Origin: Cephalopachus bancanus
Taxonomy: Eukaryota; Chordata; Mammalia; Primates; Tarsiidae
DNA: 64,000 nucleotides
Assembly (NCBI GenBank): GCA_027257055.1
Contig: JAPVLO010000384.1
Span: 1,488,001 to 1,552,000, forward strand
Direction: 5' to 3'
Part shown: piece after piece, positions 1-11,837 of the stretch
How the letters are laid out: every line of letters starts with the position of its first letter
Numbering within the stretch: position 1 is the first letter of the stretch
Notes under the pieces: model-generated
The model's database searches: none
Seen by the model: the letters and a program-made list of their open reading frames with translations, nothing else
Told to the model about the DNA's origin: nothing
Position numbers and translations under genes: made by a program

Positions 1-16
1 ATTCTAATCACTTCAA

Positions 17-330
17 TTTTTTTGTCTTTTTTTTTGAGTCAGAGTCTCACTCTGTTGCCAAGCTGGAGTACAGTGTCATGTTCACGGCCACCGCAGCCTC
101 GACCTGCTGGACTCAGGCCATCCTTCCACCTCTGCCTTCCAAGTAGCTGAAACTATAGGTGCAAGCCGCCATGCCTAGCTAGTTTTTTGATTTATTGTAG
201 AGATGAGGTCTCACCAAGTTGCCCAGGCCGGTCTCAAACCTGTGGGCTCAGGCAGTCTCTCACTTCGGCCTCCCAAAGTGCTGGGATCACAGGGATGAGC
301 CACCACACCCAGCTCTTTTTTTGTCTTTTT
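17..330 (-). mobile_element. Dimeric Alu, antisense, with TSD
   Basis: Reverse-oriented 7SL-derived SINE: a T-run at 27-35, then the right-monomer end (GTCTCACTCTGTTGCC), the internal ATTTATTGTAGAGATGAGGTCTC linker region in two parts, and the 5' end near 315. The flanks 17-31 and 316-330 read TTTTTTTGTCTTTTT, a 15-bp TSD. The open frame at 187-624 is only a read-through of this Alu into unique DNA. Confidence 0.95.
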
Positions 331-1316
331 ATTCGTTATTTCTTTGTCTTTGCAGTCTTTTATCCAAGATTCAAGGAAGAGCTTGTCTTAATTAGAGAAA
401 GTTTGGCTCTGGCGATCTCCAACCCATTGCTTTGTCCTCTGCTCTCTTCCCTGTCAACTCCTCTGTTTCCTCTGCGGTTTTCATGCACAGTCACCGGTTC
501 AACTCTTAGCTTGGATTTCCGTGGGGTACACTTTCACACAAACGGAGGTCAGTCATTTTACTTTTCTCAGGAATCAGCGCCCTTTGAAAATACTTTACAA
601 CATCAAATGGGAGAGGGGTTTTAGGAATAGAGAGGATTTTCTAGCACTTCTCAAATTACACCCTGTGGTGCAAACTCTTCACTCAGCAGAAGAGGCAGCT
701 TGAATTTGAGATTCAGACAAAGCAAGAGAGAGAATCAGGCCACTCACTTGCATAAATGCTTTTATTTATATTCAACTGTGTTTCAATGGACTTTCTCACA
801 TTTTGGAAAACATCATTTGAGATACTCTGCACCACATGGTAGCTCTGTGTGAAATTTATAGCAATTTAAACAGAGATTCCCTCTGGTTGCACACGACTGA
901 ACATTTGATTAAAATTAGAGAAACTGAACTACCAGGCAGGTCCTTTCAGTTCTGTGTGGAACATTTACTGAAGGAAGCCTTTAGAAGTCAGAGTTGAAAT
1001 GTCATGCTCTGGGGGAAACATATACTGCACAAAATTAAATGATGAACATGAAGGGGAGAGTTCATAAGGTGCACTTTATGTGTAGGCTGGTTAGTTACTG
1101 GCTTAAATGCTGGGGCTTCAGGAAACGGTAAAAGTAAAAGAGGTGTTTGTGGATTTGTTTGCTTATTTGCATTAGTCAGATAGAGTATATCACTATTTAG
1201 TGTAGGTGCAATAACATGGCAGATAACATAACATTTTGAAATGACTCATAAAGGTACATTGTAATTCAATTTTGAAATTTATTTAAAGTTGAAATAGTGT
1301 TTACATTTCAAAAGTC
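331..1316. other. Unique intergenic DNA
   Basis: No repeat family, conserved domain or RNA gene recognised. Moderate base composition, short random ORFs only. Confidence 0.6.
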
Positions 1317-1488
1317 AAAAGAGTAAAAAGACTAGCTGTGGTGGTTCACAGTTGTAATCCCAGGATTTTGGGAGGCCAAGGCAGGAGGGGTACTTGAGGC
1401 CAGGCATTCATGAACAACCTGGGCAGCATAGTGAGATCCATCTCTATTTAAAAAAAAGAAGAAGAAAGAAAAATAAAAAGAGTAAAAA
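1317..1488 (+). mobile_element. Free left Alu monomer (FLAM-like)
   Basis: Single 7SL-like monomer (GTAATCCCAGGATTTTGGGAGG ... AGTGAGATCCATCTCTA, shown in part) ending in an A-rich tail near 1450-1475. Flanked by AAAAGAGTAAAAA at 1317-1329 and 1476-1488, a 13-bp TSD. The absence of a right monomer marks it as a monomeric Alu relative or a truncated copy. Confidence 0.8.
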
Positions 1489-1494
1489 AAATAT

Positions 1495-1802
1495 TAAGAA
1501 AAACTGGGCGTGGTGGCTCAAGCCTGTCATCCTAGCACTTTGGAAGGCTGAGGCGAGAGGATTGCCTGAGCTCAGGGCATTTGAGACCAACCTGGGCAGC
1601 TTTGTGAGACCTCGTCTCTACAATAAATAAAAAAATAATCCAGACATGGTAGCATGTGCCTGTAGTTCCAGCTATTTGGAAGGCTGAGGCAGAAGGATTG
1701 CCTGAGCCCAGCAGGTCGAGACTGTGGTGGCCATGAGCGTGCCACTACACTCCAGCCTGGGCAACAGAGTGAGATTCCGACTCAAAAAAAGGTAAGAAAA
1801 AA
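1495..1802 (+). mobile_element. Dimeric Alu, sense
   Basis: Full dimer starting CTGGGCGTGGTGGCTCA at about 1504, mid-linker CTACAATAAATAAAAAAATA, right monomer to the ACTCAAAAAAA tail near 1788. Possible TSD TAAGAAAAA at 1495-1503 and 1793-1801. It lies directly downstream of the monomer at 1317-1488 in the same orientation. Confidence 0.92.
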
Positions 1803-1859
1803 GAAAAACTTTGGTACACTTATATTGACAGATATAACTTAATTGCTACATCTACTATT

Positions 1860-2615
1860 TAAATAATTTTGATTACTTAAAAATTAATACTTGTGGTTCT
1901 TTCAATAAATGGACAATAAAAATATTCTTAGCAATATTCTTGTTTTTAACAATAACCATATTCTCACTATTCTTAAATGGGCAATTGACAATAAACAATA
2001 TGATAAACCAAACTTTGTATACTGAATTCAGGAAAAAGCAAGATCATTTGCCTTAATTTTAAGTTAAAAAACTAAGGTTTTTAAAGGAAGTATAATTAGA
2101 GATATTGGGAAATTAAAACTTATGAAATATTCTTGCTAAATTTTCAATAAACCTGTAAATATATAACGGACAGTGACAATTTGGGTAAAAATGAATGTGT
2201 TCAAAGAGATGTGCTATCATGTTTCTTAAGCAACTTAGCTAATTTTTCTTAAGTTAAACAAGTGGCAAATAAAACCAATGAAATAAAATAAATGATTGCT
2301 AGTACTTTCTTAGTACTGATATAATTTTGGACCAATGCTATTATATATATGAACCAACACTGGTTATAGCTGAGCATGCAGTAGGTAGACCATAGGTCAA
2401 ATTAATATTATTGAATATATCTTCCTTTGTTATGATTAATTAGTCAATTATTGTCAATACAATAAAGTTTGGCTTATTATATTGTTAAGGAATATTGTTC
2501 ATTTAAGAATATTAAGAATATTGCTATTAAGAATAATAATTGGCAAGAATATTGTTGTTACCCCTTTCCCAAAATAACCATGGGTATTAATTTTTAAATA
2601 TTCAAAATTATATAA
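1860..2615. repeat. AT-rich imperfect inverted repeat (arms of about 155 bp)
   Basis: Left arm about 1860-2018 and right arm about 2464-2613 are collinear as reverse complements. Anchors: TTAAAAATTAATAC (1877-1890) against its complement at 2584-2597; TATTCTTAAATG (1969-1980) against 2500-2511; and AACAATATgATAAaCCAAACTTT (about 1996-2017) against 2464-2486. Arms are roughly three-quarters identical by eye, with a loop of about 445 bp. It may be an old palindromic DNA transposon or two inverted copies of one AT-rich repeat. Family not identified. Confidence 0.5.
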
Positions 2616-2689
2616 ATAATAACTTTATCAATTGTTTGACTTACATTTTATTACTTAAATATTCTTATTGAACAAAATGGTCCTGTCTA

Positions 2690-3433
2690 TCCAGTATGCA
2701 ATGTTGTCTCTACAGTCAAAATTTCAGTGCTTTGAACACAAGGGGGAAATAGAAAAATATAGCCTGAAAGTCTAGGGTGTGGTAAAGCAAAGAACGATTA
2801 AAAAGAAAGAATTCTGAAGAATATGTTTTGTCTGTGCAACGATTGTACCATTTGTCAAAATTCAGCACTTCATTAATTTCAGAAAGAAATACAACATGAT
2901 TAAAGATTTAAGAGGCTATAGAAATGTTAGAAACTCATTGGCCAATAGGAATATGTTTTTATAAACTACTACATCAGAAAAACTTTACTTCAAATATATG
3001 ATTATATAAAAATATTTATGCATATGTATGCGGACATTTATATGTTTGACACAGGATTTCTCAGTGATTTTTACAAGGATTGGACTTACCAGTGGGAGAG
3101 GGCAGGTGTCTCTCTTGCTATTGCCCCTTAGAAAACTATGATACTTGAATGATGAGATAAAATTTAGTTACCACTTTCATTCCTTAGGGATTAAACTTGA
3201 GCACCTTGATTCTTTTGGCTAGGATTAACTTTCAGCTAACATTTTAGAATACATTTCTGGATTTAGATTAGGTCAGTTCAGTTCCAGGAAAGAGTAGGAA
3301 AATGAAAACTTCAGTCTATGCACTATTGGAGTAGAGGCCAAATATTGTATCAAAGTAGGGTATTGTTTTCAAAAGGAAAACTTTACTGAGTAAGAATATA
3401 GTAAGCTAGGCCTCTCCACAAAGGATTACTGAA
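2690..3433. other. Unique intergenic DNA
   Basis: AT-rich, no recognised repeat or gene. Confidence 0.55.
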
Positions 3434-3460
3434 CAAAACAAAACAAAACAAAACAAAACA
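3434..3460 (+). repeat. (CAAAA)n simple repeat
   Basis: About five tandem CAAAA units. Confidence 0.9.
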
Positions 3461-3548
3461 GAGAGTCAGAGATAGAACAATGTTGAAGTCATGGTTCTAG
3501 TCCATACAGTTAATTCACTGTGCTTATCTAGTCTAGGTATTAAGATTA

Positions 3549-3593
3549 AAATATATATATATATATATAATATATATGTCTATATATATTATA
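3549..3593. repeat. (TA)n low-complexity tract
   Basis: Alternating TA interrupted by a short TGTC; it lies about 60 bp before the antisense L1 tail. Confidence 0.85.
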
Positions 3594-3655
3594 GACAACA
3601 GATTCACTTCCAAGAGCTTATAGAACAAAGACATGGAAAAACCATAATACAATTT

Positions 3656-3777
3656 CTTATTTTTATTTTAATGATGTGGAGTACAATTCAGGTTTAGGTA
3701 TACAAATGGTCATTGTACAGGTACAGCTTGGGCTTCACTTTGGACCCCACTTCACCTGGTTTGAGATCAGGTACCCT
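3656..3777 (-). mobile_element. Older antisense L1, 3' UTR part (left fragment)
   Basis: Reverse complement of the L1 3' terminus: poly-A read as TTATTTTTATTTTAA, then the complement of the CCTGAATTGTACTCC block, then 3' UTR up to ATCAGGTACCCT. The same element resumes at 10592 after the inserted L1-A. Possible outer TSD: CATAATACAATTT (3643-3655) against CATAATTTAATTT (11255-11267). Confidence 0.85.
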
Positions 3778-5090
3778 TGAGGCAAGACCAACCCCTGCAC
3801 TGTGTTGCTGCCATACCCATACCCACACCTCTCGGACCAGGAGGACTGGAGCATTTACTATGAACCAGGATCAGTGGAGAGAGAAGATTGGGGAGAGCTG
3901 GAGAGAAGCCCCACCACCAGCAAGGAAATGCTGAACAGAGCCATTTTCTCTGTCCCTGGACCAGGCAGAGACCTGCATTACCCTGCCCTACTCCTCCCAA
4001 TTTCCAGCTTGGGACCTACAGGTCATCTCATCAAACTCAAGATAGAGTCCCCTCCCCCATGCTGGATCAGACACAGACACCTGAGATCTGAGTGGGAGAC
4101 TTGACAGGCAGCCAGCTGGGTGAGTCCAGATCTGATCCACCCTGCTCCCACAGTAGTCCCTGGGGCATCTCGCCCATGGTGAGAGCAACCCTAACAGCCT
4201 GCACTGAGAGCAGAGGGGAGGGGCTGTAAGTCAGATCTGAAAGGAAGTTGGACTTGCAGGAATGACCACAGAGTAAGTTTTTTTTGTTTTGTTTTTGTTT
4301 GTTGGTTTTGCTTGTTTTGTGTGTGTGTGTTTTGTTTTTTGTTTTAATGTTTTTCTGTTCTCTCTTTCTTTCTGTTTTTGATTCCTTTTTTGTGCATGCT
4401 CTGTTTCTGTTATTTTACTGCATTTTTTTAGACTTCTTGTTTGTATATGGGTATTTTTGAGGAGAGGACATCAATAGGGTTTTTTTGTTGGTTTGTGTGT
4501 TTATATGATTATCTGTATTTTTAAAAAAATCCTTTCTGTCTATGTTTGTGTCTCTTGTTTGTGACAGGTATGCCTGTCAGTTTTTCCTCTTCTTCTTCTC
4601 CCTCTCTACCTTCCACTCATTCCCCTTCTTCCTTTTTCCATTCATTTCCTTTTTCTTACTTCATTTTTCTTTCAGGAGGCAAACCTATACCCCCATTGCA
4701 TGGACAGATTGCATGGCAGTGGGAAGTGGGATCCAGGGGGCCCACACAATGGACAGTGGATATGGGGATCTGCATATAGTTTCTGGATCAGAGCTCTTCC
4801 CTCAATTAAATCTCAAAAGTGCAAAAAGTATAGCCCTCCACCCACAGTTCATCTCCAGAATTGAAAAAAGCTAGGGGAACCACATAAGGAAGAATAGGAG
4901 ATTGAGCAAACAGAAATAAAAGCTACCCCTCCCCCATCTCTGAACAAAGAATGAAAGAAGTGGTAAAAATAAAGGGGGGGGGTGGAGTGGAAAAATCTGT
5001 GCAAATGAAAAAAAACCAAAAGAAGAATATGGGACTCACACAGACTGCAGGGAGGTCAGCCACGAGAATACAGACTTTTGAAGACAAACA
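3778..5090 (+). promoter_or_regulatory. L1-A 5' UTR (relic promoter region)
   Basis: About 1.3 kb between the 5' TSD and ORF1. The first 450 bp are comparatively GC-rich (CCCACACC, CCACCACCAGC). They are followed by a T/GT-rich strand-asymmetric part (4280-4680) and an A-rich lead into ORF1. L1 5' UTRs act as internal Pol II promoters in active elements; none is claimed here. The extreme 5' end lacks the usual GATGGC (YY1) core, so it may be slightly truncated. It does not visibly align with the 5' UTRs of L1-B or L1-C. Confidence 0.75.
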
Positions 5091-5888
5091 ATGAAGATAT
5101 CTCAGAATGACTGGTCTCAAACCACAAACCTAGATATCAAGACATTAATAGAAAGAATACATAGAATTGAGGAGAGACAACAGGAAAGAATGAAGGAGTT
5201 GATAACTGAGATAACAGTAATAAAGACCACAGTGAGTGAAATAAATAACAAACTGATATGCATGGAAAGTAGAATTAACCAAATAGAAGAAAGAATCTCA
5301 GAGCTAGAGGATCAAAATATGGAACTAACCTAGACTGTTAAAACATAGAAAATAAGCTTAAAAAGACAGAACAGACCTCCGAGAGAGAAGCAATTATTTC
5401 AAGAGGCTGAACATAAGAGTAATTGGAATTCCTGAGGCAGAAAGAGAGACAGAGACCACTCTGGAACAAACATTCCATGACATTATCCAAGAAAACTTCT
5501 CTCATCTCATCAGTGATGTGACCATTAAAACACAAGAGATTCAGAGAAACCCTGCAATACAACAAATGAAAAAACCAACTTCTAGATACATAGTAATTTG
5601 CCTACACAAAGTAGGTATAAAATAAAAAAAATCCTAAAGGCAGCAAGAAAGAAAGGTCAGACTACCTATCAGGAAAGCCCAATTAGAACAGCAGCAAATT
5701 TATCTACAGAAACACTTCAGGCTAGGAGAACTTGGAGCCCAATCTTCAAAGTTCTCAAAGATAGACAATTTCAACCAAGAATTGCCTACCCAGCTAAACT
5801 AAGCTTCATCAGTGATGGAGAACTAAAATCCTTCCCAGACATTCAATCCCTAAGAGTTTATGCTGCCTCCAAAGCAGCTCTACAATAA
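5091..5888 (+). pseudogene. L1-A ORF1 relic (ORF1p-type RNA-binding protein)
   Basis: ORF1p is the trimeric nucleic-acid chaperone that coats L1 RNA. The N-terminal 80 codons from the ATG at 5091 stay open and encode a heptad-rich coiled coil (IERIHRIEERQQERMKELI). A TAG at 5331-5333 then ends the frame. The RRM-like middle (about 5390-5590, with IPEAERETE) and the C-terminal domain (5598-5888, with ETLQARRTW and QPRIAYPAKLSFISDGEL) follow in broken frames. The order coiled coil, RRM, CTD matches the family, and it ends a little short of human ORF1p. Non-functional because of stops and shifts. Confidence 0.9.
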
Positions 5889-7642
5889 ACACGTAAGAAA
5901 GTATTAAATACGGTATTAAGTATAAAAAGAATGACAATGCCCTTCCCAAGAATGCAGGAAAGAGATTGAAAACACACATGAATCAATGCAAAAATCAAAA
6001 GAAAGACAACAAACAAACAACAACAACAAACTACAAGAGCCTCATGACAGGGATAAATTTTCACATCTCAATAATTAGCTATAATGTTAATGGACAAAAT
6101 GCACCACTGAAAAGACATAGAATGGGAAAATGGATAAAATATCATGAGGCAACAATATATTGTCTCCAAGAGACTCATCTTACAAGAAAGCACACTCACA
6201 GACTCAAAGTCAGAGGATGGGAAACAAAATTTCAGGTGAACAGAAAACAAAAGAAAGCAGGAGTCATGATCTTAATATCAGACAAAATACCATTTAAGCT
6301 ATCAAAAATGTAAAAAGATATGGAAGGGCACTATATAATGCTAATAGGTTCAACCTATCAAAGAGAAATATCCATCCTGAACTTATATGCACCCAACATA
6401 GGAGCACCAACTTTAATAAAGCAGCTTTTAGGTAAACTTAAAAAAGATATAGATTCTACCATTATCATAGCTAGGGACTTAAATACCCCACTCACAACCC
6501 TAGATAAATCATCAAGACAAAATATCAACAAGGAGATCGGAACCTCAATGTGACGCTTGACCAAATGGACTTAATTGATGCCCACAGAACACACCTACCA
6601 ACAACCATGGAATATACATTCTACTCACCACCACATGGAATGTACTCTAAGATCAACCACATCCTTGGCCATAAATCAAGCATAAACAAATTCCACAAGA
6701 TTGACATACTACCATGCACTTCTCAGACCACAGTGCAATAAAAATAAATATCAACATCAACAAAGTTCCCCCAGAACCCATAAAGACATGGACTCTAAAT
6801 AGCATGATGTTAATCCACTCCTGGGTCAACATGGAAATCAAAACAGAAATTAACAGATACTTGGAAACAAATGAAAATTGAGAAACATCTTACCAAAACT
6901 TCTACATTGCCATGAAAGCAGTATTAAGAAGGAAATTCATATCTCTATGAACACACATGATGAAAATGGAAAGATCACAAGTTAACAGCCTAACAAATCA
7001 CCTAAGGAAGCTGGAAAAGCAAGAGGACCAAACCCTAACTTAAGCAGAGTAATCCAGATCACCAAAATAAAAACCAAAATTCGGGACAGAAGACAAGGTA
7101 ATACAAAAAACAATGAAACAAAAAGCTGGTTCTTTGAAAGGATAAAAAAGATCGATTGTCCCCTCACTGGACTATCCAAGAAAATGAGCAAAAAAGCTCA
7201 AATAAACACAATCAAAAATGCAAAATATCAAGTTACAACTGACCCTGAAGAAATTCAGAAGATTATCAGAGACTACAGTGTACACATGTATGGAAACAAA
7301 CTCGAAAACCTAAAGGAAATGAAGGACTTTCTGACATCACACAACATCCCCAGGTTGAAACTAGAAGAAATTGAGACCCTAAATAGATCAAACAACCCAG
7401 GAAATGGACTATGTCATAGGAAAACTACCTACCAAAAAAAGAGACCTGGACCAGTTGACTTTCCAGCAGAATTCTACAAAATATACAAAGAGGAACTGAT
7501 ACCCATCCTATTGGAAGTATTCCAGGCAATTGAGAAAGATGGCACTCCCTAAATCATTTTACAAAGCTGATATCACATTGATACTCAATCCAGGTAAAGT
7601 TCCAACAAAGAAAGAGAACTGCAGACCAATATCCGTGATGAA

Positions 7643-7723
7643 AATAGATACTAAAATCTTCAACAAGATACTAAAAATAGATACTAAAATAGATACTAAA
7701 ATAGATACTAAAATCTTCAACAA
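7643..7723 (+). repeat. 12-bp tandem repeat within L1-A ORF2
   Basis: The unit ATAGATACTAAA occurs four times, with a duplicated ATCTTCAACAAGAT flank. The unit length keeps frame, so the local ORF reads KIDTK repeatedly between two FNKIL copies. The other L1 copies in the window have a single unit here. Confidence 0.85.
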
Positions 7724-7872
7724 GATCCTAGTAAACCTGGAAGGCTGAGGTGGAAGGATCGCTGGAGCCCAGCAGGTCAAGGCTGCGGTGACTGGGAGTG
7801 GCCACTGCACTCCAGTCTGGGTGACAGAGTGAGACTCCAACTCAAAAAAAAAAAAAAAAAATCCTAGTAAAC
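7724..7872 (+). mobile_element. 5'-truncated Alu (right monomer) inside L1-A
   Basis: Right-monomer sequence from AAGGCTGAGGTGGAAGG to ACTCAAAAAA with a pure A-tail (7844-7860). The exact TSD ATCCTAGTAAAC lies at 7724-7735 and 7861-7872. Inserted into the RT-coding part of ORF2. Confidence 0.95.
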
Positions 7873-9549
7873 TAGATCCAACAACACATCTCAAAAACCG
7901 TCCACCATGACCAAGTAGGCTTCATCCCTGGGATGTAAGGTTGATTCAACATTTGCAAGAACATAAAGGTCATTAAATATATCAACAGATTTAAATACCA
8001 CATGATTATATAATTAGAAAAAGTTTTTGATAAAATTCCAGCACCTCTTTTTGATAAAAACCCTCAAACATCTAAGCATAACTGGAACCTACCTCAAAAT
8101 AGTAGGAGCCATCTACGAGAAACCCACAGTCAGCACACTGTTAAACAGACCCAGAATTGGAACCATTTCTCCTGAAACCAGAACAAGACAAGGATGCCCA
8201 TTCTCACCTCTCCTTTTCAACATAGTTTTACAAGTCCTAGCAAGAGCAATAAGACAAGAGAAGGGCTTCAAGTGTATCCAAATAGGAAAAGAGGAAGTCA
8301 AGTTATCCCTCTTTGCAGACAACATGATTCTATACCTCGAGAACCAAAGAGAATCTGTCAAGAACCTCCTTGCACTGATAAAGGACTTTGGCAAAGTCAC
8401 AGACTATAAAATAAATCTGCAAAAACCAGTTGCATTTCTATACACCAACAATAAACAAACAGAATCCCAAATAAAAAGCACAGTCCATTCACAATAGCCT
8501 CAGAAAAAAAAAAAAAAGGAAGAAAAGAAAGAAATGCCTTGGCATTTTCCTAACCAGAGAAGTGAAAGAACTTTACAAAAAAAAAAAAAACCAAAAAAAC
8601 TAAAAAATATTGCTCAAACAAATCGAAGATGATACCAACAAACGGAAAAATATTCCAGCCTCATGGATTGGAAGAATCAACATTGTTAAGATGTCCACCC
8701 TATCTACAGATTTAATGCAATACCCATTAAATTACCAGCAAAATTATTCTCAGACCTGGAAACAGTGATACAGGAATTCAAATGAAACATAACTGACCAT
8801 GAATAGCTAAAACAATTATCAGAAAAAAAAAAGAAAAGTGGAAGGTGTCACTCCCTGACTTTAAACTTTATCATAAAGCTACAAAAATCAAAATAACCTG
8901 GTATTGGTACAAGAACAGGTATATAGACCAATGGAACAGGATAGAGATTCCAGAAGCAAAGCCTCAATTTCTCAACCAACTCATCTTTGACAAAACCTCC
9001 AACAACAACCACTGGGGAGAGGAGAACCTATTCAGTAAATGGTGCTGGGAAAACTGGCTGTCCACATGTAGAAGATTGAAACAGGACCCCTACCTATCAC
9101 CATATACAAAAATTAACTGTAAATGGATTAAAGACCTAAACATAAAACTTCAAGTTGTAAGATTCATAGAAAATGCAGGAGACACCTTTATGGGAATTGG
9201 AACTGACAACCAATCCCTGATCAAAACCCCAAGTGCCCATGCCATAAGAGATAGACAAGTGGGACCTCATCAAACTGACAAGCTTCTGCAAAGCCAAAGA
9301 GGCCATCAAGAGAGCAGGGAGACAGTCCACAGACTGGGAGAAAATATTTGTCAGCTGTGTATCTGACAAAGGCTTAACATGGAGGATCTATAAGGAACTC
9401 TAACACGCCGAAAGGAAAACAACAAACAGCCCCTTTAAAAAGTGGGCAAAAGTCATGAATAGACACACTTCTCAAAACAAGATATATGAGCAGCCAATAG
9501 GTACATGAAAAAATGTTCAGCCTCATTAATCATCAAAGATATGCAAAAT

Positions 9550-9876
9550 AAAACTACACTGAGGCCGGGCTTGGTGGCTCACCCAGTAATCCCGCGCTTT
9601 GGGAGGCCGAGGTAAGTGAATTGCCTGAGCCTGCGGGTTCGAGACCCACCTGGGCAACTTGGTGAGACCTCATCTCTACAATAAATCAAAAAAAATTAGC
9701 TGGGCTCGGTAGCATGTGCCTGTAGTTCTGGCTACTTGGAAGGCTGAGGCAGAAGGATCGCTGGAGCCCAGCAAGTAGAGGCTGCAGTGGCCGGGAGCGG
9801 CCACTGCACTCCAGTCTGGGTGGCAGAGTGAGACTCCAACTCAAACAAACAAACAAACAAACAAAACTACACTGAG
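9550..9876 (+). mobile_element. Dimeric Alu inside L1-A ORF2
   Basis: Full dimer starting GGCCGGGCTTGGTGGCTCA (9564) with the lineage linker CTACAATAAATCAAAAAAAATT and a tail that has evolved to (CAAA)n at 9842-9863. TSD AAAACTACACTGAG at 9550-9563 and 9863-9876. It splits the C-terminal region of ORF2. Confidence 0.96.
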
Positions 9877-10591
9877 ATACCATCTAACTCCAGTAAGGTT
9901 AGCTATCATCAATAACTCAAAAAAAAAAAAACAAACCAGATGCTGGAGAGGTTGTGGCGAAAAGGGAACACTTCTACACTGCTGGTGGGAGTGTAAACTA
10001 GTACAACCTCTGTGAAAAACAGTTTGATGATTCTCAAAAGGTCTAAAAAGTGACTTTCCATATGACCCTGCAACCCCCCTACTGGGAATAAACCCAGAGG
10101 AACACAAATCACTCTATGAAAAAGATACCTGCACACATTATGCTTTTTTTAGCATTGTTCACAATAGCAAAAACATGGAATCAACCATGCTGCGCATCGA
10201 AAGAGGACTGGATAAAGAAATATGTACATATACATGATGGAATATTATGCAGCCATTAAGAAGAACAAAATTACAAATTTCACAGCAAATCGAATGAACT
10301 TAGAATCTACAATACTCAGTGATCGATCACAGTAGCAAAGATTTGAGTACCACATGTCCTCACTTATAAGCTGACCTTGAACAATTATCATAATACTTTA
10401 AGAAAAGGATTGTCAGTAGTGGGAAACTGCCAGTGGAGGTTGGAGGCGGGATTGGCAGTCGTGGGAATCTGCTGGGAAGGGGGCGGCACACCTCATCAAC
10501 AAGGTTACATGCATAATGCACAGTTTTGTATACCTAACCCTGAATTTTACTCCACATCTTTAAAATAAAAATAAAATTAAATTAAAAAGAC

Positions 10592-11254
10592 ATCAGGTAC
10601 CCTCATTGATGAATTGTCCCCCTCCGCTGGCAATTTGCCACTACGGTCAATCCCTTTCTTATAGAAATATGATAATTGTTCAGGGCCCACTTATGAGTGG
10701 GAACATGTGATACTCAGTTCTTTGTTTCTGTGATAGATCACTCAGTATTATAGATTCTAAGTCCATCCAAGTTGCTGTGAAGTTCATAATTTTGTCCTTC
10801 TTTATGGCTGTATAATATTCCATTTTGTATATGTACCACATTTTAAAAAATCCAGTCCACTTTTGATGGGCAGCACTGTTGGTTCCATGTTTTTGCTGCT
10901 GTGAATAATGCTGCAATAAACATGCATGTGCAGGTGTCTTTTTCATTGAATGATTTGAATTCCACCAGGTATATTCCCAGAAGGGAGATGGAGGGGTCAT
11001 ATGGAAGACTGATTTTTAGATGTTTTAGAAATTGCCACACTGTTTCCATAGAGGCTGTACCAGTTTACACTCCCACCAACAGTGTAGAAGTGTTCCCTGC
11101 ATCCTTTCCAGCATCTGTTGTTTTTTTGAGTTATTGATGATGGCCATCCTGACTGGAGTTAGGTGGTATCACAGTGTGGTTTTAATTTGCATTTCTTTGA
11201 TGACTAATGAGGCTGAGCATTTTTTCATGTATCTGTTGGTTGCTCGTATGTCTG
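10592..11254 (-). mobile_element. Older antisense L1, right fragment (3' UTR and ORF2 C-terminus)
   Basis: Continues the element split by L1-A: 3' UTR, then the ORF2 C-terminal coding region on the minus strand. An open stretch encodes the [12 protein letters not shown] and [14 protein letters not shown] motifs near 10680-11000, and the tail of the [10 protein letters not shown] block follows. It ends near 11254 as a 5' truncation. Confidence 0.92.
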
Positions 11255-11267
11255 CATAATTTAATTT

Positions 11268-11837
11268 TAAAGTACAAATATACAAGTTTGTGTTTTGGCT
11301 TCTCAGTGATGTTGAAAGGTAAAACTTTCTTTTACATAGAGCATGCCCTCTACAAAATAATTTGAGCAGTTGTCAGGAATCAGATGCAATAAGTAATTAT
11401 CGTTAAAATGCGTCTCAAATTGGATCTATTCTTCTGAGTTAAATAGTACTTTGCTTCGAATTTGTAATTCTGTGTTATAAAGCATTATTCTTTTTCTTAT
11501 AAAACGGAAAGCAGCGCAAAATCTGGAACATTTAAAGTGCTTATAAACTTTTGACTTGGTTGATTCTCTAATGAAGTTAATGAGCCTGGGAATTTATGTG
11601 ATGGGTTAGAGAAGGTTCTAAAATGATTTTTTCGTAGACTTACTCTGAGTCAGTGATCACACTTTAACAAGCAGTTCTTTGAATAGATATAAAACAAACA
11701 AAATAAAACACCGAAGTTGACGCCTTTGTCATTTACCAAAGTTATTTACCAGCTCTAGACCTATATTTTGAATTGAACAGTATTTTTATTGACTTGAGTG
11801 CAAACATAACTTGTTGCTGTTAACTTTTTGTATGGAT
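11268..11837. other. Unique intergenic DNA
   Basis: No repeat or gene recognised. Confidence 0.55.

Larger units (their letters stand above)
6044..10376 (+). pseudogene. L1-A ORF2 relic (endonuclease / reverse transcriptase)
   Basis: ORF2p nicks target DNA and reverse transcribes L1 RNA. The start MTGINFHISII at 6044 opens an APE-type endonuclease (about 6044-6740) with SYNVNGQN, the metal-site QETHL and RDLNTPL. A TGA at 6551-6553 and a frameshift near 6718 (the SDH motif is out of frame) break it. The linker and RT occupy about 7000-8500. The catalytic FADD of RT motif C reads FADN at about 8320, so the enzyme would be dead even in frame. The C-terminal Cys-rich segment (CWRGCGEKG...HCWWEC pattern, about 9945-10000) is preserved. 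Two Alus and a tandem expansion at 7643-7723 add further damage. Confidence 0.93.
3766..10603 (+). mobile_element. L1-A: full-length-class LINE-1 with TSD
   Basis: Plus-strand LINE-1 (3778-10591) with 5' UTR, ORF1, ORF2, 3' UTR and A-rich tail, all present but mutated. TSD ATCAGGTACCCT occurs at 3766-3777 and 10592-10603, inside an older antisense L1, which proves nested insertion. Two Alu insertions (7724-7872 and 9550-9876) interrupt ORF2. Without them the element is about 6.4 kb, normal for a primate L1. Many stops and frameshifts mean it cannot encode its own mobility. Confidence 0.95.

Noticed and set aside
187..624. 145-codon ORF
   Set aside because: Begins inside an antisense Alu (typical Alu frame translation) and runs into unique DNA; no domain.
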